Shown here: positions 32,144 through 40,150 of the stretch, in pieces
How positions within the stretch are numbered: the first letter of the stretch is position 1
Layout of the letters: each line of letters starts with the position of its first letter
Assembly (NCBI GenBank): GCA_017559615.1
Contig: JAFYRB010000035.1
Span: forward strand, 1 to 50,552
DNA from: Alistipes sp.
Lineage (GTDB): Bacteria > Bacteroidota > Bacteroidia > Bacteroidales > Rikenellaceae
Direction of reading: 5' to 3'
DNA length: 50,552 nucleotides
Program-made: the position numbers and the translations under genes
Notes under the pieces: generated by a model
What the model saw: only the letters and a program-made list of their open reading frames with translations
Told to the model about the DNA's origin: nothing
Database searches by the model: none

Positions 32144-33544
32144 CTACTTACGGGGCATAAGACCGCGCTTGGCAGCCTCCTCCTCCATAAGCGCGTAGGC
32201 AGCGTCGAAGTCGTTCGGAATAACACCGTCGAGGATGGCATTCTTGATAACCTCCTTAATGTCGCCGATAACGTTAGATGGCGGAATATCGTAGGTCTTC
32301 ATAATGATATCGCCTGTGATAGGTGGCTGGAAGTTACGCACCCTGTCACGCTCCTCCAAGTCACGCATCTTGCTACGCACAAGCTCGAAATTCTTGAGGA
32401 ATAGGCGCACCTTATTATCATTTCCCGAGGTGATATCTGCCTCGCAGAGAGTCATCAACTTATCAATATCGTCACCCGCCTCGAAGAGCAAGCGGCGTAC
32501 CGCAGAGTCGGTAACCATATCCTCCGATAGCACGATAGGGCGCATATGTAGGAAGACCATCTTCTGCACGAAGCGCATCGGCTCGTTGAGAGGTAGACGC
32601 AGGCGGCGGAATATCTGTGGCACCATCTTCGAGCCTACAGCCTCGTGCTGGTGGAATGTCCAGCCTTGGCGTGCGTCATAGCTCTTGGTGATAGGCTTGC
32701 CGATGTCGTGCAGAAGTGCCGACCAGCGTAGCCAGAGGTCGTTGCTATGGCGGGCAAGGTTATCGAGAACCTTCATCGTATGCTCGAAGTTATCCTTATG
32801 TCCGTGCTTGCCACGACGCTCCACGCCCGACATATTATCTAACTCCGGAAGTATGTACTTCAACAACCCCGTAGTGCGCATCAGAGTCAAGCCAATGGAT
32901 GGCACAGGGGACTCCATTATCTTGTTTAGCTCCACGATGATACGCTCCTTAGTGATAATCTTAATGCGCTCCGCCTGACGGCAAATTCCATCATAGGTCT
33001 CGTCATCAATATCGAAGCCCAACTGCGACGCAAATCTTACGGCACGCATCATACGTAATGGGTCATCCGAGAAGGTCTTATCTGGCTCACAAGGGGTGCG
33101 GATTATGCAATCCTCTAAATCCTCCATACCGCCAAATGGGTCGACCAACTCGCCAAATCGCTCGCCATTTAGTGACCACGCCATAGCGTTGATAGTGAAG
33201 TCTCTACGGCGCTGGTCATCCTCCAAAGTTCCTGGCTCGACGTGTGGGTTACGCGATTCGGGGGTGTAGCTCTCGCGGCGTGCGCCAACGAACTCCACCT
33301 CCGTATCGTGCCAGCGGAGCATAGCCGTACCATAGGTCTTGAAAATCGTAACCTTGGCGTTTAGCTCCTTGGCCAACTCCTCGGCTACGGCAACACCGCT
33401 ACCTACCACCACAACGTCGATATCCGACGAGGGACGGTTGAGGTAGTAGTCGCGGACAAAACCACCTACGGCGTATGCCTCGACACCCATACGGTCGACA
33501 ACACGCGTTATATGTTTGAAAATAGGATGCTTAAGAGGCTTCAT
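32144..33544 (-). CDS. cca: tRNA nucleotidyltransferase / poly(A) polymerase family with HD domain
   Basis: This class II nucleotidyltransferase of 466 residues probably adds or repairs tRNA CCA ends. The N-terminus has VGGFVRDYYL and the catalytic DIDVVVVGSG, then RRRDFTINAMAW and the RNA-binding head, including DPLRMMRAVRFA. An HD phosphohydrolase-type domain (LLHDIGKP) follows. Without experiments, CCA addition and poly(A) addition cannot be separated, although a single essential copy would be CCA-adding. It starts one base after the pdxJ stop. Confidence 0.9.
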   Translation of the reverse strand: MKPLKHPIFKHITRVVDRMGVEAYAVGGFVRDYYLNRPSSDIDVVVVGSGVAVAEELAKELNAKVTIFKTYGTAMLRWHDTEVEFVGARRESYTPESRNPHVEPGTLEDDQRRRDFTINAMAWSLNGERFGELVDPFGGMEDLEDCIIRTPCEPDKTFSDDPLRMMRAVRFASQLGFDIDDETYDGICRQAERIKIITKERIIVELNKIMESPVPSIGLTLMRTTGLLKYILPELDNMSGVERRGKHGHKDNFEHTMKVLDNLARHSNDLWLRWSALLHDIGKPITKSYDARQGWTFHQHEAVGSKMVPQIFRRLRLPLNEPMRFVQKMVFLHMRPIVLSEDMVTDSAVRRLLFEAGDDIDKLMTLCEADITSGNDNKVRLFLKNFELVRSKMRDLEERDRVRNFQPPITGDIIMKTYDIPPSNVIGDIKEVIKNAILDGVIPNDFDAAYALMEEEAAKRGLMPRK

Positions 33545-34279
33545 CTACTCGTTATTATTGTGTGCTCGGCGGATGCAACGCTGATAAATCTCTACGGTAT
33601 TCTCCAAACCCCAGTAGAGTGCATCGCTGATAAGGGCGTGACCAATCGACACCTCGTCAACCCAAGGAATACGCTCGATAAAGTACTGCAAATTCTCGGT
33701 GTTGAGGTCGTGGCCAGCGTTCAAGCCAAGGCCTACGCGACGTGCCTCCTCGGCAGCTGCAACGTATGGCGCAATAGCCTTCTCGCGATCCTCGGCATAG
33801 CCCGCAGCATAAGCCTCGGTGTATAGCTCAACGCGGTCAGCGCCACACTCCTTAGCCGCTGTAACCATCTCAACCACAGGGTCTACGAAGATAGATACGC
33901 GGATGCCAGCCTTATGGAATCTGTCGGCCATAGCCTTCAAAAAGTCACGATATTTGATAGTATCCCAACCTGCCGATGAGGTGATAGCATCCTCGGCATC
34001 TGGCACGAGAGTTACCTGCGCTGGGCGCACCTCCTCGACAAGCTCGCAGAAGCTTTCGATAGGGTTACCTTCGACATTTAGCTCGGTGCGGATATTGGCC
34101 TTAAGCTCGCGAACATCCGAGTAGCGGATATGGCGGGCATCGGGGCGTGGGTGTACGGTGATGCCATCAGCACCAAAATCCTCGATATCCAACGCTGCCT
34201 TAAGAAGATTAGGCATATTTCCGCCGCGTGAGTTGCGAACAACGGCAATCTTATTGATATTTACACTTAATTTTGTCAT
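33545..34279 (-). CDS. pdxJ: Pyridoxine 5'-phosphate synthase
   Basis: PdxJ condenses 1-deoxyxylulose 5-phosphate with 3-amino-2-oxopropyl phosphate to make pyridoxine 5'-phosphate. The 244-residue TIM barrel shows SVNINKIAVVRNSRGG, GADGITVHPRPDARHI, VTLVPDAEDAITSSAGWD and NAGHDLN, all diagnostic. The ATG at 34279 is preferred over 34288. It leads the pdxJ-cca-phosphoesterase unit and diverges from nadK. Its substrate is the product of Dxs, encoded at 6050. Confidence 0.96.
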   Translation of the reverse strand: MTKLSVNINKIAVVRNSRGGNMPNLLKAALDIEDFGADGITVHPRPDARHIRYSDVRELKANIRTELNVEGNPIESFCELVEEVRPAQVTLVPDAEDAITSSAGWDTIKYRDFLKAMADRFHKAGIRVSIFVDPVVEMVTAAKECGADRVELYTEAYAAGYAEDREKAIAPYVAAAEEARRVGLGLNAGHDLNTENLQYFIERIPWVDEVSIGHALISDALYWGLENTVEIYQRCIRRAHNNNE

Positions 34280-34307
34280 AATCAACAAAGTTATCTCATA
34301 TTTTCAT

Positions 34308-34329
34308 TATCTTTGCAAAAGCAAAGTTA
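34308..34329. promoter_or_regulatory. Divergent -7 elements for nadK and pdxJ
   Basis: On the plus strand TATCTTTG (34308-34315) lies 37 bases before nadK. On the minus strand TAACTTTG (34329 down to 34322) lies about 43 bases before pdxJ. The two boxes face away within 22 bases and share a TTTGC-AAAA-GCAAA palindrome, so the promoters probably overlap and compete. Confidence 0.6.
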
Positions 34330-34352
34330 CGAATATTTTTCCTTTCTACGAA

Positions 34353-35222
34353 ATGAACATAATACTTTTTTCGCGTAAGCAGGTTAACCACAACCCCGAG
34401 CAGTTGAGAACGCTCTTTGCTACGATGCAACGATTGGGCCTTAACTACACTATTAATGAGGATTTTGCGACCGTCGTAGAGTCTATGCTCGGCGTGGAGA
34501 TTCCTCGCGATAGAAGATACGAGGGTTGTGCCGAGGCTACGGGTTCGGATGTTATGATTCCTTATGGTGGCGATGGCACGCTTCTCGAGGCGGTGCAGCT
34601 GCTACCACATAGCGACGTTCCTGTGGTGGGTATCAATTGTGGTCGCTTGGGCTACCTTACGGCGGATAATGGCGAGGGTATCGAGGAGCTTTTGGAGCGC
34701 ATCGCAGTGGGTAATATTAGCTATCAGCGCCGCGATATGTTGAGTATCGCAGGAGATGTTATGTGTGGCGGTAAGTGCTTGGCACTCAACGAGGTGGCTA
34801 TACATCGTCACGGCGCTACGATGATATCTATCGAGACCTTCGTAGATGATAACCGTATCGCTACCTATCACGGCGATGGCCTTGTGATATCTACGCCTAC
34901 GGGCTCTACGGCCTACTCGTTGAGTGCAGGTGGTCCTGTCGTAGATCCTATGTGTAACTGCTTCATCCTATCACCCATAGCGCCACATAATCTCACTATG
35001 CGTCCTGTGGTTGTGCCTAACAATATCACTATCACCCTACGCCTCCATTCTCGAGGTGGCGAGGCGTTCCTATCTGCTGATAATCGCACATATAGCCTTC
35101 GTGATGGCGCGGAGATACGTCTTCAGCGTGCCGAGGAGCAGCTTATTTTAGCAACTCCACACAATAATACCTTCTACGACACGTTGAGAGAGAAGATGAT
35201 GTGGGGGGTTGACAACCGATAA
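34353..35222 (+). CDS. nadK: NAD kinase
   Basis: NadK phosphorylates NAD to NADP. The 289-residue protein shows GGDGTLLEA (72-80), NCGRLGYL, LNEVAIHRHG, and GDGLVISTPTGSTAYSLSAGGP. The open frame extends upstream to 34158 but overlaps pdxJ; the ATG at 34353 gives the family N-terminus. The last Arg codon and TAA stop (CGATAA) are the same bases that end dut, at the left end of the repeat element. No standard terminator follows. Confidence 0.95.
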   Translation: MNIILFSRKQVNHNPEQLRTLFATMQRLGLNYTINEDFATVVESMLGVEIPRDRRYEGCAEATGSDVMIPYGGDGTLLEAVQLLPHSDVPVVGINCGRLGYLTADNGEGIEELLERIAVGNISYQRRDMLSIAGDVMCGGKCLALNEVAIHRHGATMISIETFVDDNRIATYHGDGLVISTPTGSTAYSLSAGGPVVDPMCNCFILSPIAPHNLTMRPVVVPNNITITLRLHSRGGEAFLSADNRTYSLRDGAEIRLQRAEEQLILATPHNNTFYDTLREKMMWGVDNR

Positions 35223-35349
35223 TTTCTTGTGATAAGAGGTCATCTACTTCCGCTAACGAATTCTCTCAGCAATGGGCAGTACGCTTTAGTACAGCCCATC
35301 GCCTCGAAATTCGCCGAGCGTTGTATCTAACCTCTTCTAACAAGAAATT
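35216..35349 (+). repeat. Dispersed hairpin repeat, copy C1 (most complete)
   Basis: The element has a 20-base imperfect terminal inverted repeat: AATTTCTTGT (35221-35230) against ACAAGAAATT (35340-35349), then a symmetric three-base mismatch, then AAGAGGT (35234-35240) against ACCTCTT (35330-35336). An inner hairpin pairs ATGGGC-A-GTAC (35272-35282) with GTAC-A-GCCCAT (35289-35299) around loop GCTTTA. It holds no reading frame, and the nadK stop is in its left edge. Confidence 0.9.
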
Positions 35350-35474
35350 GGGACTTGAGATAAGAGGTCATCTACTTACGCTAACGAATTATCTCGGCAA
35401 TGAGCAGTACACTTAGTACAGCCCATCGCTTCGAAATTCGCCGAGCGTTACAATAGACCTCTTTGAGTAAGAAA
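35350..35474 (+). repeat. Dispersed hairpin repeat, copy C2 (tandem to C1)
   Basis: This directly follows C1 in the same orientation, with only about a dozen differences over the 102-base core. AAGAGGTC (35362-35369) pairs with GACCTCTT (35456-35463). The inner GTAC/GTAC hairpin is kept, with one base lost from the loop. The outer arms are poorer: the right end reads GAGTAAGAAAT, while the left end is diverged. Confidence 0.88.
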
Positions 35475-35600
35475 TATGGTCATTGCGTTGAAGTTGAATC
35501 CAATCATATATACACTTGATATTCAACTACTTGCCGTGAGGCTTCACGCGTGCGTGAAAAATTTGTCGTCCCACAATTGTGATTTGTGAATTTTAATGCT
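35475..35600 (+). other. Gene-free spacer with a palindrome upstream of uppS
   Basis: This is the remainder of the 415-base gap between nadK and uppS. It holds a palindrome TTCACGC-GT-GCGTGAA (35543-35558), about 42 bases before the -7 box of uppS, which could be an operator. I see no frame or RNA gene. Confidence 0.45.
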
Positions 35601-35608
35601 TACATTTG
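35577..35608 (+). promoter_or_regulatory. Promoter of uppS-bamA
   Basis: TACATTTG (35601-35608) fits TAnnTTTG, 29 bases before uppS. TTG at 35577-35579 gives a 21-base gap; TTTG at 35583-35586 is closer. Confidence 0.6.
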
Positions 35609-35637
35609 CAAGTTAATATACCGCATAAAGAGCCGAT

Positions 35638-36357
35638 ATGAACACGACGAAAAAGATACCACAGCACGTAGCCATCATTATGGATGGCAATGGTCGTTGG
35701 GCGAAGCAGCGTGGCAAGGAGCGCTACGAGGGACATCTCGCGGGTGTCGACTCGGTGCGTAATGTAGTTGCTGCTGCGGCGCGAAATGGTGTGAAGTGGC
35801 TTACGTTATATGCCTTCTCAACAGAGAACTGGGGACGTCCTATTCAGGAGGTGGAGGCTATAATGGAGCTATTTTGTCGTACCGTAATGGGGCAGGGTGA
35901 GGAGTTGGCACGTCAGGGTGTGCGCGTAAGAATTATCGGCGAGCGCACAAACTTCTCGCCAAACGTTATCGAGATGATTGAGCGTATCGAGAGCGTTACG
36001 GCAGAGGGAAGCAGACTCACACTCGTATTGGCATTCAACTACTCGTCACGCCGTGAGATTATGCTTGCTACGCGAGCCTTGGCCGAGCGTGTGGCAAGAG
36101 GTGAGATGCGTGCCGAGGATATTAACGAGCAGAGTATCGCGCAGGCGCTTATGACTGCCGAGATTCCAGATCCTGATTTTATAATTCGCACAAGCGGTGA
36201 GTGTCGCTTGAGCAACTTCCTATTGTGGCAGGCGTCATACGCCGAGTTCTACTTCCCCGAGGTGCTATGGCCCGATTTCGGTGAGGAGGCTTTCGAGAAG
36301 GCTCTCGAGGTGTATGCCGAGCGAGAGAGACGTTACGGTTTAGTAATTGAAGAATGA
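35638..36357 (+). CDS. uppS: Isoprenyl (undecaprenyl) diphosphate synthase
   Basis: This cis-prenyltransferase builds undecaprenyl diphosphate, the lipid carrier for wall and surface sugars, from farnesyl diphosphate and IPP. The 239-residue sequence has IIMDGNGRWAKQRG with catalytic Asp at residue 16, LTLYAFSTENWGRP, and the C-terminal DFIIRTSGECRLSNFLLWQ.YAEFYF motif (the family norm is SGE.R.SNF). It overlaps bamA by four bases (ATGA), coupling lipid carrier and outer-membrane assembly. Confidence 0.96.
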   Translation: MNTTKKIPQHVAIIMDGNGRWAKQRGKERYEGHLAGVDSVRNVVAAAARNGVKWLTLYAFSTENWGRPIQEVEAIMELFCRTVMGQGEELARQGVRVRIIGERTNFSPNVIEMIERIESVTAEGSRLTLVLAFNYSSRREIMLATRALAERVARGEMRAEDINEQSIAQALMTAEIPDPDFIIRTSGECRLSNFLLWQASYAEFYFPEVLWPDFGEEAFEKALEVYAERERRYGLVIEE

Positions 36358-38924
36358 AAAGAGTAATGAGATACACAAAGATACTTATTGTCGCCATCGT
36401 TGCGCTGCTATGCTCGGTCTTGGAGGCCGAGGCGCAGGTAGCCTCTACGCGCTACACTGTGGGCGATGATGCTAATAACGAGATTGTTGATACGGTAGAT
36501 TTCGACCTGTCGTTGCCCGTGATGACCGAGGGCGATGGTAAGTTATACTACATCCGAAAGATTAACGTTCACGGCGTTAAGTATCTTAACCACAGTATTT
36601 TAAAGGCTTCGGCAGGCTTGCAGGAGGGTGACTCGATATACCTCCCAAGTAAGTTTATCTCGAATGCTATGTATCGTCTCTGGGCGCCACGATACTTCTC
36701 GAATGTTCAGATTGGTGCCACTATAGAGGGCGACTCGCTCGACTTGGAGGTATTCCTCAAGGAGCGCGCTCGAATTCTACGTTGGGATATCACAGGAGTA
36801 TCGAAATCCAAGAAGACAGACCTCATAGATGAGGTGCTTAAGTTGCGCCGTAACACCGAGCTTTCGGACTATGTTATCGACAAGAATGTGAAGCTCATCA
36901 AGGAGCATTATGCCGAGAAGGGTTTCCGCACCTGCGAGGTTGATGTACGTATCACAAACGATACCCTCTATGAGCAGTGTGTGAATGTTACGTTCGACAT
37001 CGACCGTGGTCCAAAGGTACGTGTGGGAGCTATCAACTTCGAGGGTAACGACTCTTTCGAGGATAAGCGCTTGCGCCGCACATTCAAGAAGACTCACCAG
37101 AAGAGCATCCTCTTCTTCCAGAATCGTAAGCTCCTGAAGGATGAGTATGAGAACGATAAGGAGTTGCTTCTCGACTTCTATAACTCGCGAGGCTACCGTA
37201 ATGCCACTATCCTCAGCGACTCGATTTACTACATTGATGATGAGACTCTTGGCATTGACATCAGGGTTTCGGAGGGAAACAAATACTACGTTCGTAATAT
37301 CAACTGGGTGGGTAACTCGGTATATACTACCGAGCAGCTCTCGACGATGTTTGGTGTGCAGCCAGGTGATGTCTACGACAAGAAGTCGATGCATAAGCGC
37401 CTCGGTATCGGCAAGGAGATGAATCCCGAGGAGCTCTCTATTTCGTCGTTGTATAACAACAACGGCTACCTTATGTCGCAAATCGAGCCTGCGGAGATTG
37501 TCGTAGGTCCCGACTCGTTGGACATCGAGATTCGTATCTTCGAGGGTAAGCCATTTACGATTAACCAGGTGGGTATCTCGGGTAATATGCGCGTGGATGA
37601 CGAGGTTATCCGTCGTGAGTTGTATGTTCGCCCTGGAGAGTTGTATAACCGTGCGTTGTTGATGCAGACTATGCGTACGTTGATGGGTATGGGACACTTC
37701 GACGAGCAGGCTATCGTGCCAAATATTCAGCCCGTATCGGATGAACTTGTCGATGTCAACTGGCCTCTCCAGGAGAAGGCTTCCGACCAGTTTAATATCG
37801 CTGGTGGTTGGGGTTCTGGAACCTTCGTAGGTAGTGTGGGTATCACGCTCAACAACCTCTCTATGCGTAACTTCTTTAAGAAGGATGCGTGGAGACCATA
37901 TCCTTCGGGTCAGAACCAGAAACTCTCTATCTCGGGCCAGACAAACGGTACATACTACAAGGCTTTGTCGTTGAGCTTTACCGATCCTTGGCTTGGTGGC
38001 CGTCGCCCTAACTCATTCACCCTCTCGGGTTATATCTCGGAGCAGAATAATGCCTACTACGTATGGCAGACCGCTTCGATGTACTATCGCTCTGTTGGTG
38101 TCTTCGCAGGTTTGGGTAAGCGTTTGCAGTGGCCTGATCCATACTTCACGTTCTATGGTGAGCTTGGTTATCAGCACTATGGCCTAAAGGGCTGGGATTC
38201 ATTTATCCTCAGCGATGGTAATGCGAATACCTTGTCGTTGAAGTTGGTGTTGCAGCGTTCCTCTGTCGATGCGCCATTCTTCTCGCGCTCGGGTTCGGAG
38301 TTTACACTCTCGGTGCAGGCTACGCCTCCATTCTCGTTGTGGGATGGCAAGAACTATGCTGACGCAAACCTCTCGGATCAGGATCGTTACCGCTGGATTG
38401 AGTTCCATAAGTGGTTGTTGAAGGGCCGCTGGTACTTCCCTCTTACACGTAATCAGGACCTTGTGTTGATGCTCGGTGCCGAGATGGGTTACTTGGGCCA
38501 CTACAACAAGAATAAGATATCTCCATTCGAGCGTTTCGAGATTGGTGGTGACGGTATGACGGGCTATAACATCTACGGTGTGGATATCATCTCGATGCGT
38601 GGTTATGAGGATGGTGCGCTCGATCCTTCGAGCTACTACTCTGTGGCATACAACAAGTACACTATGGAGCTTCGCTACCCTGTAATCCTCAAGCCTAACT
38701 CGTCAATTTATGTTCTCGGCTTCTTGGAGGGTGGTAATGGTTTCAACTCGTGGAAGGAGTTCTCGCCATTTAAGATTAAGCGTTCGGCGGGTGTTGGTGT
38801 ACGATTGTTCTTGCCTGTTGTGGGTATGTTGGGTATTGATTGGGGTTATGGTTTCGACCCTGCCTATGGCAAGACCGAGCGCAGTGGCTCGCAGTTCCAT
38901 TTCGTACTTGGTCAACAATTCTAA
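36354..38924 (+). CDS. bamA: Outer membrane protein assembly factor BamA
   Basis: BamA inserts beta-barrel proteins into the outer membrane. The 856-residue protein has a signal peptide ending near AEAQ (about residue 24), a string of POTRA domains (recurrent motifs such as INVHGVKYLNHSILKASAGLQEGD and VRNINWVGNSVYTTEQLSTMFGVQPGDVYD), and a C-terminal 16-strand barrel with the family's late VGVRLFLPVVGMLGIDWGYGFD and terminal FHFVLGQQF, whose last aromatic residue is a Bam recognition signal. It is co-transcribed with uppS and precedes two ompH genes. Confidence 0.96.
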   Translation: MKRVMRYTKILIVAIVALLCSVLEAEAQVASTRYTVGDDANNEIVDTVDFDLSLPVMTEGDGKLYYIRKINVHGVKYLNHSILKASAGLQEGDSIYLPSKFISNAMYRLWAPRYFSNVQIGATIEGDSLDLEVFLKERARILRWDITGVSKSKKTDLIDEVLKLRRNTELSDYVIDKNVKLIKEHYAEKGFRTCEVDVRITNDTLYEQCVNVTFDIDRGPKVRVGAINFEGNDSFEDKRLRRTFKKTHQKSILFFQNRKLLKDEYENDKELLLDFYNSRGYRNATILSDSIYYIDDETLGIDIRVSEGNKYYVRNINWVGNSVYTTEQLSTMFGVQPGDVYDKKSMHKRLGIGKEMNPEELSISSLYNNNGYLMSQIEPAEIVVGPDSLDIEIRIFEGKPFTINQVGISGNMRVDDEVIRRELYVRPGELYNRALLMQTMRTLMGMGHFDEQAIVPNIQPVSDELVDVNWPLQEKASDQFNIAGGWGSGTFVGSVGITLNNLSMRNFFKKDAWRPYPSGQNQKLSISGQTNGTYYKALSLSFTDPWLGGRRPNSFTLSGYISEQNNAYYVWQTASMYYRSVGVFAGLGKRLQWPDPYFTFYGELGYQHYGLKGWDSFILSDGNANTLSLKLVLQRSSVDAPFFSRSGSEFTLSVQATPPFSLWDGKNYADANLSDQDRYRWIEFHKWLLKGRWYFPLTRNQDLVLMLGAEMGYLGHYNKNKISPFERFEIGGDGMTGYNIYGVDIISMRGYEDGALDPSSYYSVAYNKYTMELRYPVILKPNSSIYVLGFLEGGNGFNSWKEFSPFKIKRSAGVGVRLFLPVVGMLGIDWGYGFDPAYGKTERSGSQFHFVLGQQF

Positions 38925-38957
38925 CCCCGTATGGCAATATATTTGAAATAAAAGAGT

Positions 38958-38965
38958 TATATTTG
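38958..38965 (+). promoter_or_regulatory. Promoter -7 element before the ompH pair
   Basis: TATATTTG, 26 bases before the first ompH start. A second copy of the same box lies at 38938-38945. The pair of chaperone genes may therefore be expressed beyond the level of bamA. Confidence 0.55.
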
Positions 38966-38990
38966 TAGAAACAATTTAAAACAGATAGCT

Positions 38991-39497
38991 ATGAAACGAC
39001 TTCTTTTTGCAATTTTTGCGGTTATGATGTGTGCGGGTGTGGCATCAGCACAGAACTATATGGTTGTCAACAGCGAGAAGGTTTTCAAGTCAATAGATGC
39101 ATATAACAGCGCCTTGGAGCAGATTGAGACTCTCTCGGAGAGTTATCAGAAGCAGGTGGATGCAAAGTTTGCAGCGGTGGAGACTCTCTACAATAACTAT
39201 ATGGCACAGCGTGCATCGCTCTCGGAGAGCGTGCGTCAGTCGCGTGAGCAGCAGATTCTTAATGCCGAGGCCGAGGCTGCGGAGTATCAGGAGTCGTTGT
39301 TCGGTAATGAGGGTGAGCTTATGAAGAAGCGTATGGAGCTTATTCAGCCTATCCAGCAGCAGGTGTTCGCAACACTCGAGAGCTTCGCAAAGGCTAATGG
39401 CTACGACCTTATTATCGACATCGCAGCAAACCCTACGGTGTTGTACTACTCCGCGAAGGTGGACTTTACAGATAAGATTATCGAGGCTTTGAAGTAG
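38991..39497 (+). CDS. OmpH/Skp family periplasmic chaperone (first copy)
   Basis: This Skp-like chaperone likely escorts unfolded outer-membrane proteins to BamA. It has 168 residues, a signal peptide ending at VASAQ (about residue 21), the family opening YMVVNSEKVFKS, a long helical coiled-coil middle (about 40-125), and a short beta end with the segment YDLIIDIAANPTVLYYS. It lies 66 bases after bamA and 31 before a second ompH gene. Confidence 0.9.
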   Translation: MKRLLFAIFAVMMCAGVASAQNYMVVNSEKVFKSIDAYNSALEQIETLSESYQKQVDAKFAAVETLYNNYMAQRASLSESVRQSREQQILNAEAEAAEYQESLFGNEGELMKKRMELIQPIQQQVFATLESFAKANGYDLIIDIAANPTVLYYSAKVDFTDKIIEALK

Positions 39498-39528
39498 AAA
39501 AATTTAAATGATTTATATTATAAAAGTG

Positions 39529-40059
39529 ATGAAGAAGATTTTGAAACTAACCCTCACTGTGATGCTTGTAATGTGTGCATCATCGGTGTTTGCACAGAAG
39601 TTTGGCCGCGTAGACCTCGCAGCTATTGTTACTAATATGCCAGAGTTCAAGGAGGCTCAGACAAACCTTGAGGCTTATGGTAAGGACCTTCAGGATCAGC
39701 TCGAGCAGATTCAGGTGGAGTTCAACACCTTGCTTGCTGACTACGAGAAGAAGGTATCTACAATGACCGATGCAGTACGCCAGCTTAAGGAGCGTGAGCT
39801 CTCGGAGCTTCAGCAGCGTTATCAGGATTTCACACAGCTCGCACAGCAGGATATGCAGAAGAAGGAGGCTGAGGTTATGAATCCTATCTATGAGAAGGCT
39901 AACGAGGCTGTTAAGAAGGTCTCTGCGGCAGGAGGCTTCATCGCAGTATTTAGCACTGCTGGTGACCAGCCAAGCTCTGCGGGCCTTGCATACTTCGATC
40001 CATCGGCTCTTGCGGATATCACTCCAGCAGTCAAGAAGGAGCTTGGTATTGTAGAGTAA
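39529..40059 (+). CDS. OmpH/Skp family periplasmic chaperone (second copy)
   Basis: This second Skp-like protein has 176 residues, a signal peptide ending at SSVFAQ (about residue 22), then KFGRVDLAAIVTNMPEFKEAQTNLE and a long coiled coil to about residue 130, ending in a beta segment (GGFIAVFSTAG, AGLAYFD). The frame opens at 39508, but ATG 39529 (MKKILK) gives the normal signal. Sequence identity to the first copy is low, so they are probably old paralogs with separate clients. A very strong terminator follows. Confidence 0.9.
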   Translation: MKKILKLTLTVMLVMCASSVFAQKFGRVDLAAIVTNMPEFKEAQTNLEAYGKDLQDQLEQIQVEFNTLLADYEKKVSTMTDAVRQLKERELSELQQRYQDFTQLAQQDMQKKEAEVMNPIYEKANEAVKKVSAAGGFIAVFSTAGDQPSSAGLAYFDPSALADITPAVKKELGIVE

Positions 40060-40091
40060 TTATAGAGCGATAGGTCGTCGTTGATACGATG

Positions 40092-40136
40092 ACAAATAAA
40101 TAACCCACCTGAAATCCAGGTGGGTTATTTATTTGT
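40092..40136. terminator. Bidirectional terminator between ompH and pulA
   Basis: This is a perfect 20-pair inverted repeat (40092-40111 against 40117-40136) around a five-base loop AAATC. The GC core is AACCCACCTG/CAGGTGGGTT, with AAATAAAT and ATTTATTT flanks providing T-runs in both directions. Confidence 0.95.
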
Positions 40137-40150
40137 ATCTATTTCGAAGG

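Noticed and set aside
34158..34352. N-terminal extension of nadK
   Set aside because: It would overlap pdxJ and remove the divergent promoters; the family N-terminus begins at 34353.
35221..35474. Tandem repeat pair as a CRISPR array
   Set aside because: Only two units of about 125-130 bases with no spacers, internal palindromes rather than short direct repeats, and no cas genes in the window.
35221..35474. Insertion sequence
   Set aside because: Inverted ends are present, but there is no transposase frame inside or nearby and no obvious target-site duplication, so only a non-coding or MITE-like element can be supported.
36777..37697. 306-residue antisense frame within bamA
   Set aside because: A shadow of the POTRA-coding region; no recognisable motifs.
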